A stretch of 64,000 nucleotides of DNA. Origin: CALMEC01 sp031366605. Its GTDB lineage: Bacteria; Actinomycetota; Thermoleophilia; Miltoncostaeales; Miltoncostaeaceae. How positions within the stretch are numbered: position 1 is the stretch's first letter; the number at the start of each line of letters is the position of its first letter. This document shows positions 9,416 to 18,317 of the stretch, in pieces. The DNA is taken from contig JANLOO010000034.1 in NCBI GenBank assembly GCA_031366605.1, forward strand, positions 72,673 to 136,672, in the 5' to 3' direction. The position numbers and the translations under genes are program-made. Below the pieces are notes generated by a model that saw only the letters and a program-made list of their open reading frames with translations, made no database searches and was not told where the DNA came from.

Positions 9416-11283
9416 AGCGTCCGCCCCACTTTGGTCACGGGGATCGCGGTGTCCCGCTGCCCCTTCTTGACCTTGACCTTGCCCGGCCGCACCATGAACG
9501 CCTTGATGTCACGAATCGTCGCGACGGTCAGCGACTCGTCCAACGCGTTGGAGACCCAATACGTCATCGCCCCACGCTGCCACAGCAGCCGCTGCATGTT
9601 CTTGCCGTCATAGAACGTGGTGTTGCCCTTCTTGTCGCGCCCGGTGCCGGTGTCGACGATCGGGGGCTTCACCATGTTGGTCTGCGTGATCGTCATGTAC
9701 CGGTAGCCACCCAACAACGAGTTGCCAGACAACTGCACCACGAACGTGAGGGCGTTCGGCTTACCTCGATCGCCGCGGTCCACGTTGTACAGCCGTATGT
9801 ACTTGACCGCCGAACCCGGTGGAAGATGCGTCGGCACCAGCAGGTCCATGCCCGTGAACGCCCGCGCGTTTTGCACGGTCCGGCGCAGGCTCGTCGTCAG
9901 GATGGTGGCGGGCTTTTGCTTGACGGGGGCGGGCGGCGGCTTGGGGTCGGCGAGCCCGTTGAAGTCTCCGCCGACCACCACCAACACATCCGCGTCCGTC
10001 GGCTGCCCGGCCCGACGCTGTCCGATACTGCCGCTCTGGCCGAAGAGCCTCTGGATCGCCTTGGCTTCGTTGCGCTTGTTCTCGGCGTAGAAGACCGATG
10101 TGGTCGAGTAGAACCCGTCCGGCGCGTCCCCCGCGAAGTAGACCTTGTAGCCGCGTCCCTCGAGTGCCTTGGCCGCCCTGGTCCCGACCAGCAGTTTCTT
10201 GCTGCCGTTGTAGACCCAGACGACGACCTTGGACGGGTCCGTCGCCTTGACCTCCGAATCGCTCGTGAAAAACGGGTTCTTCCAGCGATCGACCGCCTCG
10301 CTGATCAACGTCGGGGTAGTGTCGACGACGGACCCGCAGCAGCTCTCGCTGTGCCCGCCGCTGGTCCCGATGGTCGTCCGCGCGATGTGATCCTTCTCGG
10401 TCCGCAAGCCGAACAGCAGGAAGTCCTTGAGTCGCGACGTCGATCGCAGGCTTGTCGTGACCTCGTCGTGGACGGCGTCGATGATGTTGTCCAGGCCACG
10501 CGCACCCCGGCTTTCGCGCTTGAGTTCCGCCAAGAACGCCTGTTGGCGGGCGATGCGACCAAAATCGTTGTCGCCGTGGCGATAGCGCACGTAGTCCAGG
10601 GCATCGAAGCCGTTGAGCTTCTGGTACCCGGGCTTGATGTCCAGTTGCTCGAACGACGAGGTCGAGCCCAGACCGGAGTTGTTGTTGTAGTACCAGCGGT
10701 CGACGTCGAGGTAGACCCCCTTGGCGTCGTTGACCAGGCGCCGGAACGCCTCGAAGTCGACGTTGAAGAAGTGGTCGATCTTCTCGCCGGTCAGTTGACT
10801 GATGGTCTCGATGGCGAGCTTGTTGCTGCCAAACGCATACGCCGCGTTGATCTTGTTCCGGCCGTAGCCCGGGACGTTGACGAACAGGTCGCGCGGAAAC
10901 GAGAGCATCGAAACGAAGTTGCGCTTGATGTCGAGTCGCACGAGGATCAGCGTGTCACCGCGTCCGCCGTCGCCGCGGCCGCTCTTACTCGCACGTTTGT
11001 CGGACCCGATCAGCAGGATGTTCCACGGGCGATCCCCGAGGTTCTTGGGTTCCTGCGTCAACACCTTCGTGGCCTCGATGACCTCCGGAGCGTTGTTTTG
11101 GTCATTCGACAGGGCGCGGTCAGCGTATTTCTGCGCAAAGATCAGCGCGGACCCCCCGAGTGCGAGGAGCGCGGCGATCGACCACGCGAACGCCCCGAGC
11201 ACGGGTCGACGGCGACGCGGCTTCTGGTAGTAGGTCGCATCGCGGTGATCGAGCGGGCCGCGGGACGGGTCGACCGTGCTCAC
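9412..11283 (-). CDS. LytR-CpsA-Psr (LCP) family protein with LytR_C domain
   Basis: The 623-aa protein starts at GTG 11283, which overlaps the peptidase stop (GTGA). After a cytoplasmic basic tail there is one membrane anchor (FAWSIAALLALGGSALIFA, about residues 34-52). The LCP domain follows, with NILLIGSDKR, SFPRDLFV, GRNKINAAYAFG and YVRYRHGDNDFGRIARQQ, whose arginines bind the lipid pyrophosphate. A LytR_C-like domain (VVWVYNGSKK..GTRAAKALEGRGYKV) comes next. A further C-terminal extension of roughly 200 residues has no family I know. LCP proteins transfer undecaprenyl-linked glycopolymers to the cell wall, which fits the neighbouring sugar-nucleotide genes. Confidence 0.92.
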   Translation of the reverse strand: MSTVDPSRGPLDHRDATYYQKPRRRRPVLGAFAWSIAALLALGGSALIFAQKYADRALSNDQNNAPEVIEATKVLTQEPKNLGDRPWNILLIGSDKRASKSGRGDGGRGDTLILVRLDIKRNFVSMLSFPRDLFVNVPGYGRNKINAAYAFGSNKLAIETISQLTGEKIDHFFNVDFEAFRRLVNDAKGVYLDVDRWYYNNNSGLGSTSSFEQLDIKPGYQKLNGFDALDYVRYRHGDNDFGRIARQQAFLAELKRESRGARGLDNIIDAVHDEVTTSLRSTSRLKDFLLFGLRTEKDHIARTTIGTSGGHSESCCGSVVDTTPTLISEAVDRWKNPFFTSDSEVKATDPSKVVVWVYNGSKKLLVGTRAAKALEGRGYKVYFAGDAPDGFYSTTSVFYAENKRNEAKAIQRLFGQSGSIGQRRAGQPTDADVLVVVGGDFNGLADPKPPPAPVKQKPATILTTSLRRTVQNARAFTGMDLLVPTHLPPGSAVKYIRLYNVDRGDRGKPNALTFVVQLSGNSLLGGYRYMTITQTNMVKPPIVDTGTGRDKKGNTTFYDGKNMQRLLWQRGAMTYWVSNALDESLTVATIRDIKAFMVRPGKVKVKKGQRDTAIPVTKVGRTL

Positions 11284-12383
11284 GCGGCTGAGACCTCCGC
11301 GGAGTGGTCGACGATCCGATCGGCGACGAGGCCGGCGAAGTCGACGAGCGCGCGGCGGTACGAGGCCAGACATACAGCCTCGACGTACTCGGAGGGGCCG
11401 TGGTGGCCGGCGCCACGGGGACCGAACTCAACGGCGGGGACGCCCGCGGCCAAGAACCCGACCGCGTCCGATGCCCCGTCGCGGCCGACGGAGGCAGCCG
11501 TCGGTTCGTACGCGCCGACGGCTTGGAGCAGCAGCTGGACGAACGGGTCGGTCGGGTCGACGTACGCTGGGGGCCGTTCGACCAACACTTCGACCGTCCA
11601 GTCACCCAGGCCACGGATCTGTGCCAGGACCTCGTCCGGGTCCTGCCCGGGCAGGTAGCGCACATCAATGTCCAGGCGACAGTGGTCGGGCACCTTGTTG
11701 ATCGCATCCCCGCCGTGAATGCGACCCAGGTTGATGGAGGGGCGGGCGAACATCTCGGTGGACGCCGACGCAAACGGCAGGGCCTCGATCAGCCGATAGC
11801 GATCCACACCGGCCAGGATCGCCGACTGCCCGAGCCACGGGGTCGACCCGTGCGCCGCGACCCCCTCGATCTCGGCGCGCAGCATCATGACACCCTTGGC
11901 CTGCACGCCCACCTGCATGTCGGTCGGCTCGCCGCAGATCACAAAATCCGCACGCAGGCCATCGGCGACGAGCATCTCGGTGCAGTTTGGTCCCGGCTCC
12001 GAGCGCTCTTCGTCCGGAACGACGACAAACTCGACGACCACGCCGTCGAGCCCCTTGGCCAGGTCGGACGTCGCCAACATCATGGCGGCCAAAGCGCCCT
12101 TCATGTCGTAGGCGCCGCGTCCGTAGACACGGCCGTCCTCGTGTCGCGCGCGGTACTGGTCTGACCGCCCCGGCACCACGTCCAGATGCCCGTGAAAGAT
12201 CAGGCGCTGCGAACCCGACCCGACGCGGGCCACGATGCAGTCGCGGTCGCCAAACGTCCGTCGCTCCACGCGTGCGCCACAGCCCTCGAGCCATCCCTCG
12301 ACGAAATCGAGTGCGGGGCCCAGGCCTGCGGGGGTCGCGGTGTCGAACGCGATCAGGCGCTCCGTGAGCTGAACTTCATCCAA
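11280..12383 (-). CDS. M20 family metallopeptidase (DapE/ArgE-like)
   Basis: Start TTG 12383 gives 367 residues, placing the protein 25 bases after the MFS gene; longer starts would run into that gene. Metal-site motifs are FHGHLDVVPG (H66, D68), GRGAYDMKG (D93), PDEERS (E125/E126), CGEPTD and a C-terminal GAGHHGPSEYV. These match the ArgE/DapE/CPG2 clan of dinuclear zinc amidohydrolases such as succinyl-diaminopimelate desuccinylase. The exact substrate is not fixed by the sequence. It is translationally coupled to the LCP gene. Confidence 0.9.
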   Translation of the reverse strand: MDEVQLTERLIAFDTATPAGLGPALDFVEGWLEGCGARVERRTFGDRDCIVARVGSGSQRLIFHGHLDVVPGRSDQYRARHEDGRVYGRGAYDMKGALAAMMLATSDLAKGLDGVVVEFVVVPDEERSEPGPNCTEMLVADGLRADFVICGEPTDMQVGVQAKGVMMLRAEIEGVAAHGSTPWLGQSAILAGVDRYRLIEALPFASASTEMFARPSINLGRIHGGDAINKVPDHCRLDIDVRYLPGQDPDEVLAQIRGLGDWTVEVLVERPPAYVDPTDPFVQLLLQAVGAYEPTAASVGRDGASDAVGFLAAGVPAVEFGPRGAGHHGPSEYVEAVCLASYRRALVDFAGLVADRIVDHSAEVSAA

Positions 12384-12408
12384 CGCGGGCGATCTTAGCT
12401 GAGCCGTC

Positions 12409-13689
12409 CTACGGACCGGCCGAAGTCCGGGTCTCGGCCGCAGCGCGATCTCGCCGCGCGAGGAAACCCTCGCGAATCCCACCGCCAGGCAGGTGGGTGA
12501 GTCCGTCGATGGCCGGGACCCTGTGCGTCAGACTCCAGAACCCCCAGGCACCGAGCAGCGCCGCGCACGTGCCGAGGCTCCAGCGGATGCCGACGGCTTC
12601 AGCCAACAGGCCTGCTCCCTGGGCCCCGACGGCGATGGGCGCGAGCACGGCCAGCTGGTAGAGCCCCAACATCCGCCCGAGCAGTTGCGGGGGTGAGCCC
12701 AGCTGAATCGCCGCGTTCGTCGCGATGAACATCCAGATCCAGAAGACGCCGCCCACGACCATCGCGACCAGGGCGAGCCCGAACCAACGGGTCGTCGCGA
12801 GCACCGTCATCGCCACGGCAAACGCGACGGTGGCCGTCGGCAACGCATGGTGTCGCGGATAGCCCGCGCGGCCGAAGCGCGCCAAGAGCCACGCCCCGAT
12901 CAGGGCACCCCCGCCCATGCTGCCCAGCAACAGACCGAGCCCCACCTCGCGAACGCCCAAGTGCGCAGCGACGACCGGCGCGAGTTCCTGAGCCGGTGCG
13001 GCCAGCGCGGCAAAAATCGCCATGCCGACCAACAGTCGGCGCGATGCCGGGTCACCAATCGCGTAGCGCAACGCTTCGGACATAGGCGCACGCGAGCCAG
13101 GCGACGCAGGCGGGAACGGCTCCATGCGCAGCAACACCAGGATCAACACGCCGAATGACGCCGTGTTGGCGGCAAAACAGGCCGCCGGCCCCCCGAGGAC
13201 CAACATCAGACCACCAAGTGTGGGCCCGGCGAGCCGCGCAACGTTGATGCCGGCAGCATTGAGCGCGATCGCCTCGGGCAAATTGTCACGCCCGGCGAGG
13301 GCCCCCACCAGGGCCAGCATGGCGGGCAACCCAGCCGCAAACCCGACACCCACCGCGAACGTCGCGATGTAGATGACCGCTGGGGTGGCCATGTCCAGCG
13401 CCGCGAGCACGGCCAGCCCACCGGCCCCCACCGCCTGCAGCGCAAACGTGACGATCCCCACCACCCGCCGGTCGACGCGATCGGCCAACTGCCCGGCATA
13501 CCCCGACAGCAAGAACGCGGGTCCACGCGCGACCATGGTGAGCGCCCCAACAGCCGCCGGGCTGTGCGTCAGGTCATAGATGAGCCAACCGGCGCCGACG
13601 ACCTGCAGCCACGACCCGGCGTTTGACGCCAGGCTCGCCAACCAGAACCTCCGAAACGCCGTGACCTTCAGTACCGCGGGAACCGCCAT
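12409..13689 (-). CDS. MFS transporter (EntS-like MFS_3 group)
   Basis: The 426-residue protein has about twelve membrane segments. It starts FRRFWLASLASNAGSWLQVVGAGWLIYDLTHS and has the loop YAGQLADRVDRRVV corresponding to MFS motif A. This N-terminus is typical of the MFS_3 exporters related to enterobactin exporter EntS. The substrate is unknown. ATG 13689 is the first gene of the seven-gene minus-strand run ending in mtnA and is divergent from the secreted gene at 13783. The 93 bases between must hold both promoters. Confidence 0.85.
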   Translation of the reverse strand: MAVPAVLKVTAFRRFWLASLASNAGSWLQVVGAGWLIYDLTHSPAAVGALTMVARGPAFLLSGYAGQLADRVDRRVVGIVTFALQAVGAGGLAVLAALDMATPAVIYIATFAVGVGFAAGLPAMLALVGALAGRDNLPEAIALNAAGINVARLAGPTLGGLMLVLGGPAACFAANTASFGVLILVLLRMEPFPPASPGSRAPMSEALRYAIGDPASRRLLVGMAIFAALAAPAQELAPVVAAHLGVREVGLGLLLGSMGGGALIGAWLLARFGRAGYPRHHALPTATVAFAVAMTVLATTRWFGLALVAMVVGGVFWIWMFIATNAAIQLGSPPQLLGRMLGLYQLAVLAPIAVGAQGAGLLAEAVGIRWSLGTCAALLGAWGFWSLTHRVPAIDGLTHLPGGGIREGFLARRDRAAAETRTSAGP

Positions 13690-13782
13690 GAACGGACAGT
13701 AACGCGCAGCGGCCTGCGCATTGGGCTTCCGACCCCGTGGCTAGGCTTTTTCAAGCTTCGAATCCACTCATCTGGAGGCCTG

Positions 13783-15444
13783 ATGCAACGTCGGACCCGA
13801 ACGCGATTGTCGTTGTCGTTTGTGACCGTGGTCGCGGGACTCGCTGCGATGTCGGGCGCTGCGCTCGGCGCTGTCGGTCTGGGTCCGCTCCGCTTCTTCC
13901 CGTCGGGAAGCCCGTTCGCGGGGAGTGCACCGACGACGCAGTCCGTTGCCCTCAATGTCCATGGCGACGCGGTCGTCGGCGAGGAGGTCCGGTCGCAGAA
14001 CGGCACGCTTGCCACACCGACGGTCCGGACCAGGAGTGGCGCACGCGGGGCATGGAGCCCGACCGCCGCATTGGCCAAACCCAGCAACGACACATCCGAA
14101 CCGCAGGTCGCGATCAACGCCGCCGGCAACCGCATTGCGGTGTTCCGACGGCTGGGCCGCTACGTCGCCTCGCGTCAGCGCGCCACCGGTTGGACGCTCT
14201 CCAACATCGATGCACCGGCTCCGACGACCGACGATGTCAACGCGATCACCATCACGCCCAGTGGACGAGCGCGCTTTGTCCACGCACTTCCGGACGCCGG
14301 GTGCGACCCCATCCCGGCGACGTGCCCATGGACAGTCTGGGTCTACGACCAGGCGGGCGCCGGGGCGTTCTGGACGCGTGGCGATGACTCGCTCCGCATT
14401 CCGCCCACGCAGCGCCCCGTCATCGCGGTCAACGGACGGGGTGACGTGCTGGTGGCGTGGGCGACTCCCGGTGCATCAGGGCGCGTCAACGCCTCGCGCA
14501 GACTGGTCGGCGAGACCGTGTTCGAGTCGCCGCTGTCCGTATCGGACCCGGGCGTCCGGGGCGACGTTGACGCCGCCATCGGCGATGGCGGCGACGCGGC
14601 CATCGGGTGGGTCCATCCGGACGCTCCGGGAACGGGCAGCGGGTTCACCGGCCGTATCGATGTGTCGATCCGCCGCGACAACCTTCCGCTCTGGGCGAGC
14701 CCCGAAACGGTCGTGCCGGCCGGCGCGGCCAACCCCGACTTCGACCTGGCCGTGGACTCGGCCGCGAACGTCGTGTTGGCGTGGACGACGTTCCCGGCAT
14801 CCGCGGGGGCGCCGTTCACAGTCGACGCAGCGATTCGGTCATCTGCCACGTCCGTGTGGGTCCCGTCTCCGCGACTCGATTCAGCCGCGACCGGAGATGG
14901 CGAGTCGCTGACGCTCCTGAGCGTCTTGGCCGCAGGTGGACGCGCGTTCGTCACGTACGAAAAGCACCTGGGCCCCGACGCGAACCTGGAGCGCCTCGCG
15001 GTCGGCGGTCCCACCGGCTGGAACGTGCGGACGCTCGCAGGCAACGCCGACCCAACCGCCGCCAGCGGTGACGCGGCGCGCGCCCTGGGCGCCGTGGCGC
15101 AAAACGGTTCGTTGATCCTGGTTTCGAGTGGACTGCAGGTGCGTAATGACGATGCTGCGACCACGCTGGCGGCGGCGCGGGCCGGCGGCCTGGCGGTCAA
15201 GGTGACCGGCCGGTCGGCCGAGCTGCGGTTTCGCCTCAACACCCAGTCCCGCGTGTTCGTCCAGCGTCGCAGCGGGGCCAACTTCACGAGGACCGGCGAG
15301 TACGCACCCAAGATCTTCCCCGCCGGCGCCAACCGCATGAACCTGGGACGCCTGCCCATCGGGCGCTACCTCGTCGGCATCGGCGCCTGCAGCCGCAGCC
15401 GCGGCTGCACCGCGACCCGCCTGGTGGCGTTCCGCATCCGGTGA
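13783..15444 (+). CDS. Secreted protein of unknown function, probable beta-propeller
   Basis: ATG 13783 follows TGGAGG by four bases. The 553-aa product has a signal peptide (LSFVTVVAGLAAMSGAALGA). Repeated blades follow, of the form ALNVHGDAVVGEE, AINAAGNRIAVFR, AVNGRGDVLVAWA, AIGDGGDAAIGWV and AVDSAANVVLAWT. This spacing of about 45-60 residues suggests a six- to seven-bladed propeller. A basic C-terminal domain with RLPIGRYLVGIGACSRSRGC may be cysteine-paired outside the cell. I do not recognise a defined family. Confidence 0.7.
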   Translation: MQRRTRTRLSLSFVTVVAGLAAMSGAALGAVGLGPLRFFPSGSPFAGSAPTTQSVALNVHGDAVVGEEVRSQNGTLATPTVRTRSGARGAWSPTAALAKPSNDTSEPQVAINAAGNRIAVFRRLGRYVASRQRATGWTLSNIDAPAPTTDDVNAITITPSGRARFVHALPDAGCDPIPATCPWTVWVYDQAGAGAFWTRGDDSLRIPPTQRPVIAVNGRGDVLVAWATPGASGRVNASRRLVGETVFESPLSVSDPGVRGDVDAAIGDGGDAAIGWVHPDAPGTGSGFTGRIDVSIRRDNLPLWASPETVVPAGAANPDFDLAVDSAANVVLAWTTFPASAGAPFTVDAAIRSSATSVWVPSPRLDSAATGDGESLTLLSVLAAGGRAFVTYEKHLGPDANLERLAVGGPTGWNVRTLAGNADPTAASGDAARALGAVAQNGSLILVSSGLQVRNDDAATTLAAARAGGLAVKVTGRSAELRFRLNTQSRVFVQRRSGANFTRTGEYAPKIFPAGANRMNLGRLPIGRYLVGIGACSRSRGCTATRLVAFRIR

Positions 15445-15541
15445 GCCGAATCTCGCCGCGCGTTCTGCCGGGCTCGGGAACGCGATCGGGGTGTCGGACG
15501 TAGAGGGGGTACCACCGCGTCACCTACTCCTGGAGTTCCCC

Positions 15542-16327
15542 ATGGCTCGCAAGCTGATTTGGTCAACCGCGCTCGTCGCGTTGGCGCTCGCCGGATGCGG
15601 CGGAGCCCAGTCGTCGTCAGACATCGGAGATTCCCCGACACCTGAGCCCCGCGGGATGAGTCTCACCGCCCGCGATGACGGGAGCACCCTGCTAAGCACC
15701 GGTCAGCGCTCTCAGGTCCTCCCCGGCCGTTTCGAACACGCGCGCGTTGGACCGGGATTCCCTGAGGATGGACGGTCGATCACCGGCTCGCGGGTCGTCC
15801 TGCAGGACATGGCGAACCGCACGGCCGATCGCGTGACCCGATTCGCCGTCATCGACACGTCATTGGCGGCACCGGCGCAGCTGGTTGAGCTGCCTGGGGA
15901 CTTTGACTACGACGCGGTCTCCCCGACGCTCGACACGCTCTACGTGGTGAGCCACTTCAGCGTCGAGCGGCCCGACCAGTACGCGGTGCGCTCGTACAAC
16001 GTCGCCACGGGCAAACTCGACGAGGGTGTGATCGCCGACAAGACCGCGATCGCCGAAGGACCGATGGCCGGCCGGCCCGTTTCCCGTGCCAGCACATCGA
16101 GCGGCGAGTGGGTGTACACCGCCTACCGTGGCGAGCATCCATTCGTCCACGCCCTCAACACCGTCAACAAGTTCGCCGTCTGCATCGACCTGCCGGAGCA
16201 GGCCGCAAAGGTCACTGATTGGAAACTCGGTTTGGACGAGGCCGCTCGGACCTTGGACGCGACGAGCCCGTCAACCGGGTTGAGCGTCAAGGTCGACACC
16301 GAACATTTTTCAGCGCAGCTCGTCTGA
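15542..16327 (+). CDS. Putative lipoprotein of unknown function
   Basis: ATG 15542 is preceded by GGAG (15532-15535). The 261-residue product has a lipoprotein signal with lipobox LALAGC, a Ser-rich tether and a beta-rich body (VDTEHFSAQLV at the end) containing LYVVSHFSVERP and WVYTAYRGEHPFVHALNT. The last motif resembles propeller-type proteins that read out user-visible values. No family assignment is possible. It follows the other secreted gene by about 100 bases in the same direction. Confidence 0.7.
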   Translation: MARKLIWSTALVALALAGCGGAQSSSDIGDSPTPEPRGMSLTARDDGSTLLSTGQRSQVLPGRFEHARVGPGFPEDGRSITGSRVVLQDMANRTADRVTRFAVIDTSLAAPAQLVELPGDFDYDAVSPTLDTLYVVSHFSVERPDQYAVRSYNVATGKLDEGVIADKTAIAEGPMAGRPVSRASTSSGEWVYTAYRGEHPFVHALNTVNKFAVCIDLPEQAAKVTDWKLGLDEAARTLDATSPSTGLSVKVDTEHFSAQLV

Positions 16328-16406
16328 GCTTCCGACCAGGGCGACGTTCACGTCCCTCATCGTCGGCACGCTGACGAACGAAGCCCTGTCTCCGTTCCCG
16401 GCGCTA

Positions 16407-16569
16407 CGGGTCCGTCAAGGAATGACTCCTGTGACGGAGGACGAGCGAAAACCGAGGCAGACGGTGTCGGCGAGCCTCGTTGCGACTGGTGGTCACAGCG
16501 ATCTCGCCGACGGCGTATGGCGACGGTTTGCAGCCCGTCAAACGTTGCAGGAGTTCCTTGACGGACCCT
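16407..16569. mobile_element. Short MITE-like element with terminal inverted repeats
   Basis: The ends are inverted repeats. The left end reads GGGTCCGTCAAGGA then ATGACTCCTG. The right end, read on the minus strand, is GGGTCCGTCAAGGA then ACTCCTG. So 14 bases match exactly and the match resumes after a three-base insertion (TGA or equivalent). The arms enclose about 120 bp without a gene. The size and structure are those of a non-autonomous transposon or internally deleted insertion sequence. I could not see a convincing target duplication in the flanks. Confidence 0.55.
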
Positions 16570-16954
16570 AAAGGGCGATGCGATGCATCAGGATCGTCGC
16601 GTGGCTGACCTCGCCTTGGTCGGTCGCAGCCGACACGATGAGCACCGCGGCCCGGGTGGAGCGCTTGTGAACGGTGCACTCCAAGGTGACCTCGACGTCC
16701 CAGTCGACACGATCGACATCGGCGTCGTCGACACCGGTGAGCACCCAGTACGTGCCTGGCGAATCATGCGTCCGTTGCAGGAACAGGCCTGCGCACTGGG
16801 TCATCGCCTCGAGCACGAGGGTGCTCGGAACCTCCGACGGTCGCGGAGCCCCGCCCAGGGCTCCGAGCTCGTTTCCGCTCGGACACCAGGCTGCCTCGGC
16901 ACTGTCTTCGTCATGTCCGATCAGCTCGGTGACAAAGCGAAACCGGCCGACCAT
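16568..16954 (-). CDS. FabZ/FabA-like hotdog-fold protein lacking the catalytic histidine
   Basis: The 128-residue product starts at ATG 16954, overlapping the EcfT stop as TGATG. It aligns by eye with 3-hydroxyacyl-ACP dehydratases: FRFVTELIGHDEDSAEA, then PSTLVLEAMTQCAGLFL corresponding to the FabZ helix PGVL.LEAMAQ.AG. The FabZ active-site segment with HFPG is absent; this region reads LGALGGAPRPSEVPS. The helix glutamate is kept. It may bind an acyl chain without dehydratase activity. As last gene of the biotin-linked operon it may act on a pimelate-like intermediate, which is an inference. Confidence 0.65.
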   Translation of the reverse strand: MVGRFRFVTELIGHDEDSAEAAWCPSGNELGALGGAPRPSEVPSTLVLEAMTQCAGLFLQRTHDSPGTYWVLTGVDDADVDRVDWDVEVTLECTVHKRSTRAAVLIVSAATDQGEVSHATILMHRIAL

Positions 16955-17634
16955 CAATCGGCCTCAGGGGAGCCGCGCGGCGCCGGCGCCGGATCGACGA
17001 TGCCTCGGGCCTCGAGCGCCTCGCCGACACCGTGCGCAAAACGGGCGGCCGCGACGACGGTCGGCACGGCGAACGCTCGCAGGTTGCGACCGAGCCCACG
17101 CGCCCGCCGGGCATCCAGGACACGTCGGGAGACGACGCCCAAGTGGTCCAGGCTCCGCAACGCAAGCCCCACTGTCAGCCCGATCCGAAACACCCGCACC
17201 GGGCGGACATGTAGCCGTCGCAACGTGCGCTCGAGCCAGTCCACCATCGCCGTGGGGCGCGTGGTCAACGTCACCGCCAGTGCCAGGGCCGCGACGGCCA
17301 GCAGGCGTGTGGACGCGACGAGCCCCTCCTCCGGGCGGCCAATCAGGGCCTGAAACCCAGTCAGGACGGCGATGACGATGACCAGCGGTTTGGCTTGCCG
17401 AACAAGCACCCGCGGCGGCACGCCGGCGCCGAGGACCGCGACGACGACCGCCACCAACAGCGCACCCGACACCGCCGGACGGTTGACCGCGACAACCGCG
17501 GCCGCTCCCATGAGCAACGCCAGCAACTTGGCCCCCGCAGGAGCACGATGTAGCCACGAGCCGCCCGGCCAGTAGAGCGTCAGGCTCGGGGCGCCAACCG
17601 TCGGCGTCGTGGTTGGCCGCCGGCGAACGTGCAT
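16954..17634 (-). CDS. ECF transporter T component (probable BioN)
   Basis: Start ATG 17634 overlaps the EcfA stop (TGATG) and gives 226 residues. There are four to five membrane segments and the two EcfT coupling motifs: DARRARGLGRN and GEALEARGIVD, each with Ala-Arg-Gly, which dock on the ATPases. In an energy-coupling-factor importer this subunit links BioY to the ATPase. The operon also contains bioY, so biotin is the likely substrate. Confidence 0.85.
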   Translation of the reverse strand: MHVRRRPTTTPTVGAPSLTLYWPGGSWLHRAPAGAKLLALLMGAAAVVAVNRPAVSGALLVAVVVAVLGAGVPPRVLVRQAKPLVIVIAVLTGFQALIGRPEEGLVASTRLLAVAALALAVTLTTRPTAMVDWLERTLRRLHVRPVRVFRIGLTVGLALRSLDHLGVVSRRVLDARRARGLGRNLRAFAVPTVVAAARFAHGVGEALEARGIVDPAPAPRGSPEAD

Positions 17635-18317
17635 CAGGCCACCCCGATCAGCTCGGTGTAGGCCCCGATCGCCAGGTCCGCTGGGCCGTCCGCGACAACC
17701 ATCCCCTGGTCGAGCAGCAACACGCGGTCCAGCTGCCGCACCAGGTCCAGGTCGTGCGAGACGATGACGAGGTGCTGCGGCAGACAGAGCAACACGTCGA
17801 TGACGCGGCGGCGGTTGACCAAATCGAGCGTCGTCGTGGGCTCGTCGAGCACGATCCACGTCGGCTCGAGCGCCAGTACGCCGCACAGCGCGACAAGGTG
17901 CTTCTCGCCGCCGCTCAGCGTGTGGATCGCCTGATCCGCCTTGTGCTCCAACGACACCCGCCGCAGGGTGGCCATCGCAGACTCGTGCGCCGCGCGCTTG
18001 CCGAGCCCGTGCGCGCGGAGACCCAGGGCGATGTCCTCGACAGGGGTCGGGTAGACGAGCTGGTGGTCGGCGTCCTGAAAGACGAAGCCGACCCGCCGTT
18101 GGACGGCGCGCGTGTCCTGAGCGGTGTCCATGTCATCCACGGTGACGGTGCCGCGGGTCGGCAACGTCAGCCCGTTCATCAGTCGGGCCAGGGTGGTCTT
18201 GCCCGAGCCGTTCGCGCCGATGACCGCCACCCGCCGATCGCTCAGCGACACCGAGACGTCCTGCAGCAACACCGGGCCGTCGGTCGCCACGACATCGACA
18301 TCGGTCAACGTGATCAC
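17634..18317 (-). CDS. ECF transporter ATP-binding protein (probable BioM)
   Basis: Start GTG 18317 overlaps the thiolase stop (GTGA); the product has 227 residues. It shows Walker A GANGSGKTTL, Q-loop FVFQDADHQLV, signature LSGGEKHLVAL, Walker B WIVLDEPTTTLD and the switch histidine in VSHDLDLV. DADHQL in the Q-loop is typical of the EcfA/CbiO group. A single ATPase gene is present, as in BioMNY systems where BioM forms a homodimer. It hydrolyses ATP to drive uptake through EcfT and BioY. Confidence 0.9.
   Translation of the reverse strand: MITLTDVDVVATDGPVLLQDVSVSLSDRRVAVIGANGSGKTTLARLMNGLTLPTRGTVTVDDMDTAQDTRAVQRRVGFVFQDADHQLVYPTPVEDIALGLRAHGLGKRAAHESAMATLRRVSLEHKADQAIHTLSGGEKHLVALCGVLALEPTWIVLDEPTTTLDLVNRRRVIDVLLCLPQHLVIVSHDLDLVRQLDRVLLLDQGMVVADGPADLAIGAYTELIGVA

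Noticed and set aside
9826..11658. Plus-strand frame of 610 codons opposite the LCP gene
   Set aside because: Antisense to a clear LCP protein; composition dominated by Arg, Gly and Val with no domains.
16407..16569. Complete insertion sequence
   Set aside because: The core is only about 120 bp and contains no transposase; no target duplication was found, so only a MITE-like call is justified.
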